DNA of 64,000 nt. Origin: Sodiomyces alkalinus F11 (Eukaryota; Ascomycota; Sordariomycetes; Glomerellales; Plectosphaerellaceae). Shown here in pieces: positions 25,291-36,265 of the stretch. Each line of letters starts with the position of its first letter. Position 1 is the first letter of the stretch. The notes under the pieces were generated by a model that saw only the letters and a program-made list of their open reading frames with translations, was not told the origin of the DNA and did not search any database. The position numbers were made by a program, and so were the translations under genes. The stretch is from the NCBI RefSeq assembly GCF_003711515.1, contig NW_021167079.1, positions 4,201,476 to 4,265,475 of the forward strand. The letters are read 5' to 3'.

Positions 25291-25611
25291 GGACCGTATC
25301 GAGTAGTCTAAACGACTACACAAAAAGATTAAACGCGCTAAAGCCACGGCCGTAGTAACGATAAAGGCCCCCGAGGGCGTAGTAGATCCGATAGATATAG
25401 ATCCAATTAAGTAGATCCGGCTAATCAGGGTCGAGGAACTAATTAAGATAGAATTAAATTAAACGGTTAAATAGGGCGGATTTAGATCCTTTTCACGAGG
25501 GCGTTTTCCCCTAACTATTAATTTTACGATAGAAAAGTTAAGAGCATTTGGTTTAAACCGAAGCCTTTAATTAGTTAGTTGACCTAGGAAGACCCACCTT
25601 AACTAAGGGGG

Positions 25612-25898
25612 TGTATCGTATAGGCAGAACCACGATATAGTCTATAGGGGATCCAGGGGGGATCCACTCTATAACTAAGGGCTCCGGATATCAGGGACTT
25701 CGAGTATTAGGATATAATAAGGGTAGATACCGGAAAAGACCGGATAGGATCTAAATAATACAGTACCCATAACAGAGTCTTTACCACCTGAATTAAGAGC
25801 ATAAGAGACTCTCCTAGATATAACTTAATATAATACACACACACGAGATTTCTGCTCTACTAAGTTAATTATTTAAGTGTCTATTAGTACATGCGATA
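25612..25898 (+). repeat. right (3') LTR of element 2
   Basis: 287 bp, pairing with 19373-19657, preceded by the polypurine tract and followed by CTAGA (25899-25903). Confidence 0.92.
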
Positions 25899-25903
25899 CT
25901 AGA

Positions 25904-28900
25904 GTACCCGCCGAAGTAACCGCTGGGGTTATATTTCCCGAGATAGCCTCCCGGGATATACTTCCGGTAGCTACCGCCGGGGCTATAGATTCGCGGGGTA
26001 TTATTAAGCGTCGCTATAACGCTATAGACGTGGACCTTTTTAACCGTAATTTAGTTAGCGGAGTCCTATTTAATATATATATATTAGGTGCGTAACGGCT
26101 AGCGTTAAATACTATAACCTAATAGTCTCTTTTCTAGCTATCTCCTTACCGAATTAGTTACGCTCCTTTATTTAATAGGAGCCCTATAGGCGTAGCTATA
26201 GGGGTATCGTAGCACCGTGTTCTATTATCCTAAAACCTTACGGCTATAGGGGTATCACGGTTTCCTAATATAATAGCTACTATTAGCGCTATAACCAATA
26301 GCGGGGTTATTAGTAGCGTAGGAAATAGTGAATTAAGCGGATATAGATAGTAATTAGGCGCTATACCGGCTAAATCACACTATTTATAACCTAAATCTTA
26401 TCCTAATTAATTTAAGATAGCCTCCTCTACCCCCTTACAGCCGGGTATTACGGACTATAACCTTAACGGTAAAGCCGTTAAGGAAGGGGATCCGGGGGCG
26501 TTTATCCCCGGATCTAATAATTTAAAATAAGTAGTTATATAAAGGGGGGGGTCCTTAGCTTATACGTCCGTCAACGGCCGTGAATCTCTAGCCCTCTCCT
26601 ACTTAATCTAACTAATCAGGTCTTCTAATTACTCCTCGGTTAATTAACAGAGGTCGTCCTTAAAGGTGGCGATATCGCCGTTAAAGAAGGCGCGTTCTTT
26701 AAAATCCATATCGCGCGTTCGAATAACGCGGTTATAGCGGCGCAGGCCAGGCACCTAGATACGGAAAATATTAGTAGAATCGTAACCGATAAGGTAGCCG
26801 ATATAGGCGCGGGGAGCGATACGGTTAAATAGCTTATTTACGCCCTTTTAAGCGTCCTTTATTATCGCGTACGCCTTATAGCCGTAAGCTCGAAGATATA
26901 ATAAAATCGGCTTCCTTCTAAAGAGGACCTCGTATAGTGTTTTCTAATCCTTATTATTATACTGCCTTTATAGCGTCCGGTTATAGATATACGCCGCCGT
27001 GGGAATAGCCTTAGGCTATATAAACGGCGGCAGTTTTACGTGGATATTTATCATATAACTCTTTAAGATAACCACGGCCGTAGCGCGTTTAGCACCCCCG
27101 TTCTATACTTAAGTATCGGCAGCAGATATCTCTAAAAGGATACCCTTATCACGTAGGAATTAGGTGATATCGTGGGATTAAGTTAGCTTATTATCGGATT
27201 CGAAAACGCGCACCTTATAGCCTAATTAGCGGTCTACCTAAGCGAGGAATTCCTTAATTATTACGAGGATATCCACTACCAGCTTACTCTTTATAACGTA
27301 GGTGGCCGTAAAACCACTAAAATGGTTAGTGAAAAATATAAACCGCGAGTCCCCGTCGGATATTCGGTTAAAATCTGTAAAATTAATCGCCCACTACTCC
27401 CCTACGTAGGCAGGTATAGTATAAGGGCGCCTACTAATATACTGTTTAATCTTTATAAGTTCGTAGGCCTTATAGTCGATAGTTATTAGTCCCTTTATTT
27501 TAACCCCCTACGTCTGCTCTTCTAAGTGCTTAAATAGTTTAGGGCCTATATACCCTAGCCGCAGATACTATAGGATACCCTCTTCTATACTTAGATACCA
27601 TATTATCGATTTATAGACGGCTTTTCGGGTGGTAGAGGAAGAAGAGCCTAGAAAAGTAGCCGTAGATTAGTTAGAGGGCACGTATTTAATAACGGTTTAA
27701 TCGAAGTGGTGATTTAGCTAGTATAGTATAGATCTATCGGAATGCCGAATACAGTTATTTAGTAGCTTTTAATTCTACTAGTATCCTCGAAGATATAGGC
27801 GTTAGTTAGAGATTAAATTACAGGCAAAATCCTCGTAGTATATAACATTTAACAGCCTAAAATCGAGGCCTCCTATTAGTCTATTTAATCTCACGGTCAT
27901 ATTACCGTAACCTTTAATAGGCAGGGACGAACTGCCGGCTACTACATAATCCCCCTACGTGGCGGGTATAAAATCAGAAAAACGAGAAAAATCGTTAAAT
28001 ATATAAATAGTGGCGCCGGAATCGAGGATAGCAGGGGTTCGAAGAGGGTAACTAGCAGCAGTGCTAGCCGTAAAGGTAGCGGCGTAGGAGACGCCACTAC
28101 GGACGCTGCTACAGTTAAGTCACGCCTCTTTAAACTATATAGAGTCCCGGCTTATATCCTTCTTTACCTTCTTTACGGCGTGTAGTTCTTCCACTTCCGC
28201 GCGCAGCGAGGGGTCGTATTGAAGGATCCGTTAGATACTTATTTTAGTGCTCTCGAAGGGTGTCTAATCGTTATATACCGTATCCGGGAATAGATAGAAG
28301 CAGGCGTTAATATCGTGGCTAGGTATAGCGCACACGCGGTAGATCTAACCTCTCTATAGAGCAGATTAACGGCGTTTAGAAGAGGAACGGTTAGCTAAAA
28401 CAGCTAAAGGTATAGCTATAGATACCGTGGTAGTAGGATTCTTAGCTTTATTCTTCTTACGGCCGCCCTTTTTACGGGGCTTAGCCGTGGCCTTTAAGGT
28501 ATCTTTACCCTCTTCGCTTCCGGTATACAGTGCAGGGAATACTATAGCACGGTGGCTACCGCGTTTTCCTTAGTCTTTAAGTCTAGTATTAATATACTTT
28601 CAGCCAAGGGTATAAAGGTCTTCGGGTATAACTACTTAGTTATCTATACGGCGTCCCTTGGCCTTAGTCTAATCGCGGCCGGTATAGGGGCGTATACCTC
28701 TAAAGAAATCTATAACCTATACATACGTGGCGGGCTTTAAACCGGTATCTTTATAGCTTTATAGCAGTAGCTACCACTTATCCAACCACTCCCCGAGCTT
28801 CTTAAGGCTATTTATAGGGTACTATACGTGCTTAATATACTCTTTATAGGTATCGGTTTAGCGGGTGGCTAGGTACTAATCCGTATCGCATTTAACGGCT

Positions 28901-29182
28901 TTATACACCTCACGAGGCGTGCCTCCTTATAGTAGTTATCTACGGCTTTAGTCGATAATATTAACCTGCTAGGTTAGTATAGCGTTAATCCCCTTTAGGT
29001 AGCTATTATATTACGTTTATAGGATCTTCTAGCGCGCGATTTCGATATCGTATACTTTCTAGCCGGCGTCCGTAAGGTTAAGATATTACGTAAGCGTACG
29101 CCTAGGTATTATAGAGGGGAAAAAGCCGTAATCCGGTATTATAGGCTCCTCGGAGGACTAAGTCGGATCGACTAGGCGGAGA
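25904..29182 (-). pseudogene. element 1: decayed gag, protease and integrase
   Basis: Minus-strand continuation of the outer Copia polyprotein. From right to left: gag (about 29.17-28.14 kb) with a gag-like EWLDKWQ block and a degenerate knuckle near 28.35 kb; protease with an intact-looking DSGAT...FND motif near 28.02 kb; an integrase zinc domain with Cys pairs turned to Tyr near 27.49 kb; and an integrase core with a TDFNR segment and an NGGAKRA block (about 27.4-26.7 kb). The leftmost 0.7 kb is the variable linker interrupted by element 2. Confidence 0.8.
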
Positions 29183-29417
29183 TATCAGGTGCCTGCAGCA
29201 GTGGTCACAAAGGGTCCCTATTATAAACCCACAGGGGTCCAGGCGTGGCCAGTCTAAGACCCCTCAAGGCATAAATAAAGCAGTTATTACACAGTAAACA
29301 GAATAGTCCCTCGAAGTAAATAAGGCAGCCCTCGAGGAAGTAAATAAGTAGTCCTCGAGGAGTAACGGAACGTAGTCTTAAGGGGCGGAGGAGCCTCCCC
29401 TTTAGATAGGGAGGCTA
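29183..29417 (+). repeat. left LTR of element 3
   Basis: 235 bp, from TATCAGGTGCC (originally probably TGTCAGG) to GGAGGCTA. It contains an AT-rich CATAAATAAAG promoter-like stretch, which reads TATAAATAAAG in the right copy. It pairs with 35474-35708. Confidence 0.92.
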
Positions 29418-29429
29418 GAGGATAACAAT

Positions 29430-30230
29430 AGTATAGGCGAGTTTAGGGATAGCATAGCGTTACTCGCCGCTTAGAACTAAGCTCTATAGGCCGACCTCGC
29501 CGATAAGAACCGATATATTTAGACTCTCGAGAAATAACTAGTATAGGCGCGGAGGGCTAGCTCTTCCCGAGCGTCTACTAGCTTCTCCGCCACGAGTAAG
29601 GGTATTTTTATTAGAGAAGACTATAGCGTGGCGGCACTATTTAAGGATAAGAATACCGAGATTATAGACCTTCGAGCACGGCTAAACGATAAAGACCGGA
29701 TACTCGCGGCGCTACGTACCGTAGCCCGATTCCGAGATATCGCCGAGGGTACTACGGACGGGAGGACTTTATAGCTCCTCGATAATATACTATAACCGCC
29801 GCTTAGCCCGCCCGTGACGGTAATACCTAGTATAGGAGCGTTAAATACCCGTAAATAACGGAAGAGTGTGGATAAAATAAGTAAGATACTAAAGGAGATA
29901 ATTTATAAGCGGGTCGAGAATAGCTAGATTATTCGCGGTACCCGAGGGAGTATCCGGGTCGTAGATTATCGTAGGCTCGAGTCTTTACCCAAGCCTACTA
30001 TAGAATTAAAGCCGCTCGTATAAAGTCTAATACTCTAAAATAAGAAGGATCCTAAGGTGCTTATAGGAGCGTAAGTGGGAATTTACGACTCGCCCGTTAT
30101 CTCGAGGATATTAAAATATTCTCTATCGGGGCGACTCGGCGTATTATTACTATAAGAAGCTTAGAGATTACTAGTTTGATAGGAGCTAAGGCGTTTTAAG
30201 GCTAGGATTATACGCGTCTATTATCACGTT
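29430..30230 (+). pseudogene. element 3: gag-like remnant
   Basis: A stop-interrupted plus-strand frame following the left LTR. It gives Ser/Arg-rich sequence, then a helical charged block (LRARLNDKDRILAALRT), then basic segments. Position after the 5' LTR suggests gag; I recognise no domain. A pyrimidine-rich tract follows at about 30236-30350. Confidence 0.5.
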
Positions 30231-30692
30231 ATTTTTATCTTCCTTTCTTTTTTTCCTCTTTATTTTTCTTTTTCTTTATCTCCTTCTCTTCTTCGCTCTT
30301 ATATACTCTTCTAGTTTCCTTTTACGCTTTTTCTTTTCGTTTTCGTTTACTAGATATTTATACCCGATACTCTTATTTATAAACGTAAGGACTCCCCCTA
30401 GGGGAGCTAAGGAACACACGCAGTTCTAGGACTAAGGTGTCTTTACTTATTACTATAGCTAGGTTCTTTAATAGAGTCTCCGGCTTCTTTTTACTATTAT
30501 ACTTTATTAGTTATAGAAGATATAGGTAACGTAGCCGCGGAAAAAAATAATAGTTATTTTTCTTTTCTTTTCCACGTCGATACGCGTTACGCCTATTTTA
30601 ATACCGTAAAGGGGATAAGGTTAGGATAGGTTATATATAAAGTATCTAGGCGGATAGGCAGAAAGAAAAAGAAAGGAAAAGAAAAGTAAAGT

Positions 30693-31007
30693 TTATAGCC
30701 TATTAAGGCATCGGATAGGGTATAACGTGTCGTAGAGTACCACGCTATAATATAGGTGAATTCTGCTAATGGTAGCCGGTTAACCCAGTTATCCTATTCC
30801 TACGAGTAGAAGACGCGAAGATAGTACTCGAGGTTTTAGTTCTACCGCTCCGTCTATCCGTTAGTTTACGGGTACCACGCTATAGATAGGCATTATATAG
30901 TGCTAAGGCACCGATATAAGGTTACCTAAAAACGACTTATAAATAATAAGCCTCGGTCTAATATAATACCTTTAGGCAGGCTAAAAGTGCGAAAAACGTA
31001 ATACTAT
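30693..31007 (-). repeat. inverted repeat arm A (integrase fragment, minus strand)
   Basis: Reverse complement of 31821-32134, about 314 bp, with mainly transition differences. The arms face each other across 813 bp. Arm A encodes the same Gypsy integrase segment as arm B on the opposite strand. Confidence 0.87.
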
Positions 31008-31020
31008 CCTGCCGGAAAGG

Positions 31021-31330
31021 GTAGTAAAGATATAAGCGGATAATCCTTTTTCTATCTTAGAGTCCTTTTCGAGGTATTTTATATTAGGCTATACCGGGAA
31101 CCAGCGTGGTTCCCGTGCTACCCTAGTTTCTATTCCCGCCCCTCCTATATTAGTGGTTAAGACGTAAGTGGATAATTCTTTTTTAGAGCCCGGTTCGAGG
31201 CGTTTTATATTAGGCCTTATCAGGAACTAGCAGGGTTCCCGCACCGCCCCTAATCGTATTCCCGCTCCTAATTCCCCTACCTTATTAGAAGAGGTGGTAA
31301 AGGCGTAAGCGGATAACTCTTTTTATACTA
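31021..31330. repeat. three imperfect tandem copies of a ~135-bp unit
   Basis: Copies start at about 31021, 31153 and 31292. Each begins near GTAAAGRYRTAAGYGGATAA and continues with a T-rich run. The first two share an ATTTTATATTAGG-type block and a GGGTTCCCG/GTGGTTCCCG block; the third copy is truncated. The unit lies in the loop between the inverted arms. Confidence 0.7.
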
Positions 31331-31379
31331 GATAGCGCGAGGCCTATAGTAACGATACTATATACGGATATTAGTCTCG

Positions 31380-32720
31380 GAGTAATAGTATCCTTCGTTT
31401 TAAGAATCGCGTTTTTATACTAGACTACTCTAGTCTCCGTTAGAAAGTCCTTTAGTATTTCTATAATAGACCCAGCGTAGGACACTATAGGGTTATAAGG
31501 ACTATTAAGAGGATTTCGGACTTCTACTTCTAGGATTATTTACCTAAGGATATCCGGTAGTTTATACCCACCTATACTATCTATTAACGCACTAAGCCGC
31601 GGTATTATAAGCTATATAGCGAACTAGCGAGTCTTTTAATACCTTAGCGCCCCTTTATAAAGATATCTATTAACTTTATTACGGGGCTACCGCCGGTTTA
31701 AGGCGCGGCTATAGATAGGAAAAGGGATACTATCCTCGTCGTAGTATACCGTCTAATAAAGTACTCTATTTATATCCCTATAAATAGTGGCCTAACGGTT
31801 AAGGGACTTACTAAGTCCCTATAGTATCATGTTTTTCGCACTTTTAGCCTGTCTAACGGTATTATATTAGACTAAGGCTTATTATTTATAAGTTATTTTT
31901 AGGTAACCTTATATCGGTGCCTTAGCACTACACGACGTCTATCCATAGCGTAGTACCCGTAATCTAACAGATAGACGGAGCGGTAGAACCAGAACCTTAA
32001 GTACTATCTTCGCGTCTTCTACTCGCAGGAATAGGATAACTAGGTTAACTAGCTACCGTTAGCAGAATTCACCTATAATATAGCGTAGTACTCTACGATA
32101 CGTTATACCCTATTCGATACCTTAATAGGCTATAACCCAAAGGGACCGAATAAAGTATAGCTTCCGAGGGTAGGCAAGGTCCGCGCCGCCGAAGCCGAGA
32201 CCCGGGCGGAATACCTTATAGCCTAGCGCCGGTCTATTTCGGATCTTATTAAGAGGGCGTAGGCTTCCTACGAACGGTACTATAATAATGGTTATACCTA
32301 GCGCTCCTTTAAGGTAAATAAGTATATCTTATTATCCACGAAGAATATCCGATAGAAAAGGCCGTCGAAAAAGCTTAGCGATAAGTTTATCAGACTATAT
32401 AAGGTGACTAAAATCGTTAGCATGTATAGCCTAGCCTACTAATTAGGACTGCTAAAGGGTATAAGGATTTATAACGTTTTTCCGGTTTCCCTGCTAAAAC
32501 TATAGAGGTCCCGTGATAGGTTATAGCCGGAGCTACCCGTGGTTAACGTCGAACCAGATTCTGATAAGTATACGGTTAAAGCTATCCTAGCCCACCGATA
32601 TTAGGGTAAGCGACGTTAATACCTAATTAAATAGGTAGGGTATAGCAACGAGGAGAATACCTAGGAGCCGAAACGGAATATCCCCGATAAACTCGTTAAC
32701 GCCTACTTTAAAGCGAGACT
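31380..32720 (+). pseudogene. element 3: decayed Gypsy integrase with C-terminal chromodomain
   Basis: A zinc-binding-like segment (GHYRVIRTIKRI...YF) is followed by an INFITGLPPV...ILVVVYRLIKY integrase core near 31.67-31.78 kb and an ILD...FISYF block near 31.87 kb. A chromodomain-like ending at about 32560-32715 contains AILAHRY...YLIK...GYSNEENT. Chromodomains at this position mark the chromovirus branch of Ty3/Gypsy elements and direct integration to heterochromatin. Stops and Cys/Trp losses follow the RIP pattern. Confidence 0.83.
31821..32134 (+). repeat. inverted repeat arm B (integrase, plus strand)
   Basis: Partner of arm A at 30693-31007. It starts at ATAGTATCATG and ends at CCTTAATAGGCTATAA. 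Confidence 0.87.
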
Positions 32721-33349
32721 ATCCAGGAACTAAGTGGGTTCCCACTCTATTCCTATAGGGGACCCGATAAGGATAATATAAGGTTGTTATTATATATTCC
32801 CCCCCTACGGACGGTATTTTTATAAGCAAGACTTACTAAGGACTATATAGGACTATACACTATCCCCGATAAGGATCTAATAAAGGTAAAGGTCCACGAA
32901 TCGACTATATTAACCTAGTAAAACCCTTTAATAGATTATAGAGATAAATTCTCGGGCAGGGACCCCCCCTTAATCTAGACGGGAACTATATAGGTATTAT
33001 TGCCTCGGTTACTATTTTCTTCCTTTTAAGCGCTTTACTCTTAATCTTTATTTTCCTTTTAGAAGTCGTCGCCTTATTTACTATTCTTCTATATTTCGGG
33101 TATAACGCCGCCCCCGACCCCGTTCTTATTCCTTAGGTATAATAGCTTATCGCTCTTAAAGTTTATTTCCCTTTACTATTCCCTTAATTAACAGTCACGA
33201 TAAGGACACGATTATATTATAATAGAAGTATAGTTAGGGACCGGTAGGGTTATAATAGGAATACCCCAAAGCTAGAAAAAAAAAAAAGGAAAAACCGAAC
33301 CCGAAGGCTAGTAAAAAACCTAGAAAAAAAATAACTATTTCTCTATATA

Positions 33350-34900
33350 TACTATCACGGCCCTTTTAGGGCGTCCTTAAACCCTACTAACTTATCGTTT
33401 AAAGGGGTAGGCTCCCGCCTAGCTACCTCGCTGTTATTATCCTTTATATATACCTAGCTCTGCCCCGCGGTAGTAGCCGTTACCCCCTCTTACCCACCAC
33501 CTGCGGATAGTATCAAAGGCCGAAAAGATAAAGGCGTCTTCGCCTTCTACTACTTCTTTTTCTTCTTCCCTAATAAAGGAGTTCAGGGCGTTAAAGCCTT
33601 CTTGCCCTTCTTCACTAATAAGGCCGGCACTATATCGTTATCGTCGGGCACTTCGTAAGGATCCGGGGGACCCTAGGGACCTTATGGTATAAAGCCTTAA
33701 GGTTACGTAGAGCCACTGTTACTAAATATATCGTCGCCTATAAAGCTAACCCCCGCGGGGGCTAAGGCAGGCCCTAAGGGTGTAGGGAGGTCTTCCTAGA
33801 CTTAAGCCTAGGCTAGGTTAAGAGTAGCTATCTACTTAAAAGCAGTAGCCGTCCGCTCCTAGGCCGCGAGGTCGCGCTCGTGCAACGTAAGGCGTTATTA
33901 TTTAATATCGAACCGTTTCTACTCGACGGCTAAACGCTACTACTATAGCCTAACGAATTATTTAAGGATCGACTCTATACTATTAAGCCTCTTATAGATA
34001 TCTTCCGCCGTTTTCTAACGGGCGTCGGTAACTTCCTTAGCTTAATGCCGAGTAGCTATAGCTTCCTTAGTAGATAACCGGTTAACCTCTAGCGTCGCTT
34101 AACCTAGAGCCCCTTTAAGAATAACCTAGCATTAAACTACTATAGCCTAGTATTAGTATTATACAGGATTAGTAAGGGTACTATACAGGATTAACGAAGG
34201 GATATAGTAATACTCACGCGGCGACTCTTACTTAGGCGACCTTTATCGATAGCGATAACTAAAACCTTTTATAGCTACTCGGTAGCGTTCTTACCAGTAA
34301 TAGGAAGCTATTATACGTGTTAGACTAATAGGACCACGGAGTAATCCACGAAGGAAGGGACTATAAGGATTAAGTGGTAATAAAGATATATAACTTACTA
34401 CGCGGCACTTTAGGCTATTATGCTTAGAGTAGTAGTGATACTTATTAGTATGCTAACCGTTATCGGTATATCAATAGGTCACGGCCTCGATAGTATATGT
34501 CTTCTCTTTAAAATTAATCGCTACTAGTTTACCCGTATAACGTATATAGGGGGCCCTTAGATCCCCGCTTATACCGATATCCACTACCCTCTAGCATGGA
34601 GTAACTAATAACGTAGTAGTCGACGACGATATAGCCGTAGTAGGAGCAGGAGGCTCTAGCGTAGCTAGCTACGGGGCTAACTGCCTAGCGGACTACGAGG
34701 TTAATACCGTAACTATAATCTTAATCCGTTTAAAGGACCGCGTTATACTCGCGAGAGTAGCGGCGCATTTATTATTATTATCTTCCTAAGAAGGTATAGT
34801 GACTATACTATATCTTATAGTTAGCTAGTATCCTGGATTAAAGACGGGGAAGCACTTATAAGATAGTAGTTAATTAATAGAAGACTATAAGACGTTAGTA
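33350..34900 (-). pseudogene. unidentified minus-strand coding remnant in element 3
   Basis: The minus-strand translation has long stretches with few stops. It includes an acidic/helical block (KRLNSIESILK), a Pro/Gly-rich middle and a Lys-rich tail. It has a Gag or accessory-protein look, but I recognise no domain. Its orientation is opposite to the chromodomain half of the unit, so it may derive from another inserted or inverted element. Confidence 0.4.
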
Positions 34901-35473
34901 TATAGTATATTAGATTAGGGGAAAACTCACGAAGAATAGTATAATCGAAAATTAAGTATAGAAGAGGAAGAAAAGAATAGGAAGAGGGAATAACGGCAGG
35001 TTACGAGATATCTCTAAAAAGCAGTTATATAAGTATCTATTTTTAGCATAAAGAAGGAAGCTACGAAATTCACGGAAGGAGTAATATCGGGCCCCACGTA
35101 ATACCACGCAAGAGAGTCTTTATAGATAGATAAAAGGGATAACCCAGAAGGATAAAAGGGTAAATCCGAAGGGCCGGGAAGAAACCACCTTAAAACCTAT
35201 TAGGAGCCCGACTAGGATATTAGCTTTAGCGGTTTAGCTTTAGTGGTTTTTAGTTTACGGACAGAGGGGGTATATACCCGAGTTAGAGCCATGGCCGAGG
35301 GAGGCTTCTTATAGGAACCCGGCGGGGACCTATCAGGGTCCCGTCGTGGAAGGCTCTGGTTTAGGGCGTCGAAGGGATTTAGAGACGGGCGCGGAGGCTA
35401 AGTAGCGGAGGAGCCGCGAGGCCGGCACGGATCGGGCGCTCCTAAGGACAGGAGTATCCGGGGGAGGTCGCTA

Positions 35474-35708
35474 TATTAGGTGCCTATAGCAGTGGTTATA
35501 AAGGGTCCCTAGTATAAACCCATAGGGGTCTAGGCATGGCTAGTCTAAGCCCCCCCGAGGTATAAATAAAGCAGTTATCACACAGTAAACAGAATAGTCC
35601 CTCGAAGCAAATAAGGCAGCCCTCGAGGAAGCAAATAAGCAGTCCTCGAGGAGCAGCGGAACGTAGTCTTAAGGGGCGGAGGAGCCTCCCCTTTAGATAG
35701 GGAGGCCA
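35474..35708 (+). repeat. right LTR of element 3
   Basis: 235 bp, matching 29183-29417 at the same length; preceded by a purine-rich GGGGGAGG tract (35460-35467). Confidence 0.92.
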
Positions 35709-36057
35709 GCGATTAATCTAATTCTTTGGCTATACCCACATTCAGACCCTATTGTGATCCTATCGTGATTATACCTGGTTCCTTGCTTGACCCTACCTTT
35801 TCACTCTTTGCGACTACCCATTTGACAGGAGAAACCTCTACACGTTATTATAGGTAGTAACCGATTCGTATAGGCGTCGCTAGAGCTCCTAATCCTTATA
35901 GGTTTTATACGGAATAAGGCTAAGATATGATATCTTAATAGTTATTTATAGATTAACCCACTATATCGGCGTAGCTAGATAGCTTCTTAAATCGGTAGTA
36001 GTAGTAAAAGGGTAGGTAAAATAGGTATATCTTCACTTAGTAAGTAAGACTCTTAAT
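35709..36057 (-). other. element 1 leader/5' gag remnant, first ~140 bp not RIP-mutated
   Basis: Sequence between element 3 and the 5' LTR of element 1. It should be the leader and primer-binding region of element 1. About 35709-35845 has host-like CpA/TpG content, while the remainder is TA-rich. No motif was recognised. Confidence 0.5.
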
Positions 36058-36260
36058 TATTAGATAAAGCGTAGTCAAAATTATTACAAAATAGGTCAAA
36101 ATTTATTAAGGCAATTATGTATAATTATAACTGTCCCAGACCGTCAGGGAAACGCTACCACCGTATTTTATATAGTGCAGATTCTGCAAGCGTCCACCCG
36201 GATTATACTCTTAGCAATCCGGCCCATTACGTAACCGAAAAGACTGTGGTCTGTTCGACA
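36058..36260 (-). repeat. right (5') LTR of element 1
   Basis: 203 bp, followed by GGTAG (36261-36265), the second copy of the target duplication. It keeps more CpA/TpG than the left LTR. Confidence 0.93.
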
Positions 36261-36265
36261 GGTAG

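Larger units (their letters stand above)
19373..25898 (+). mobile_element. nested Ty1/Copia LTR retrotransposon (element 2)
   Basis: A 6,526-bp element inside element 1, in the opposite orientation, with LTRs of 285 and 287 bp and CTAGA on both sides. A polypurine tract AACTAAGGGGG (25601-25611) directly precedes the right LTR, fixing the plus orientation. Gag, protease, integrase, a repeat-rich linker, RT and RNase H follow in Copia order on the plus strand. It is heavily RIP-mutated. Its amino-acid pattern differs enough from element 1 to be a different Copia family. Confidence 0.92.
29183..35708 (+). mobile_element. nested, rearranged Ty3/Gypsy chromodomain-type unit (element 3)
   Basis: A 6,526-bp unit between two 235-bp LTRs, inserted in the gag/leader part of element 1. 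It contains a gag-like frame (+, 29.43-30.2 kb), an inverted integrase fragment (30693-31007), integrase and chromodomain coding (+, 31.38-32.72 kb) and an unidentified minus-strand frame (33.35-34.9 kb). Protease, RT and RNase H were not found, so it is a deletion/rearrangement product. The flanks give no matching target duplication (GGAGA before, GCGAT after). Confidence 0.82.
17406..36260 (-). mobile_element. outer Ty1/Copia LTR retrotransposon (element 1) carrying two nested insertions
   Basis: An 18,855-bp insertion bounded by 203-207 bp LTRs and a perfect 5-bp target duplication. Its own sequence is about 5.8 kb (17406-19372, 25904-29182, 35709-36260), a normal Copia size. It reads on the minus strand: 5' LTR at the right, then gag, protease, integrase, RT and RNase H towards the left. 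A polypurine tract (GATTAGGGGG in its own sense) abuts the left, 3' LTR. The order protease-integrase-RT is the Copia order. Every reading frame is broken by stops that are explained by C-to-T changes at CpA on either strand. It is certainly inactive. Confidence 0.92.

Noticed and set aside
28552..28740. Small hydrophobic membrane protein of 62 aa in the island
   Set aside because: Lies antisense to the decayed gag of element 1; low-stop chance frame.
19373..35708. Elements 2 and 3 having the same length (6,526 bp) as evidence of common origin
   Set aside because: LTR sequences, LTR lengths, coding order and families (Copia versus Gypsy) all differ, so the equal length is coincidence.
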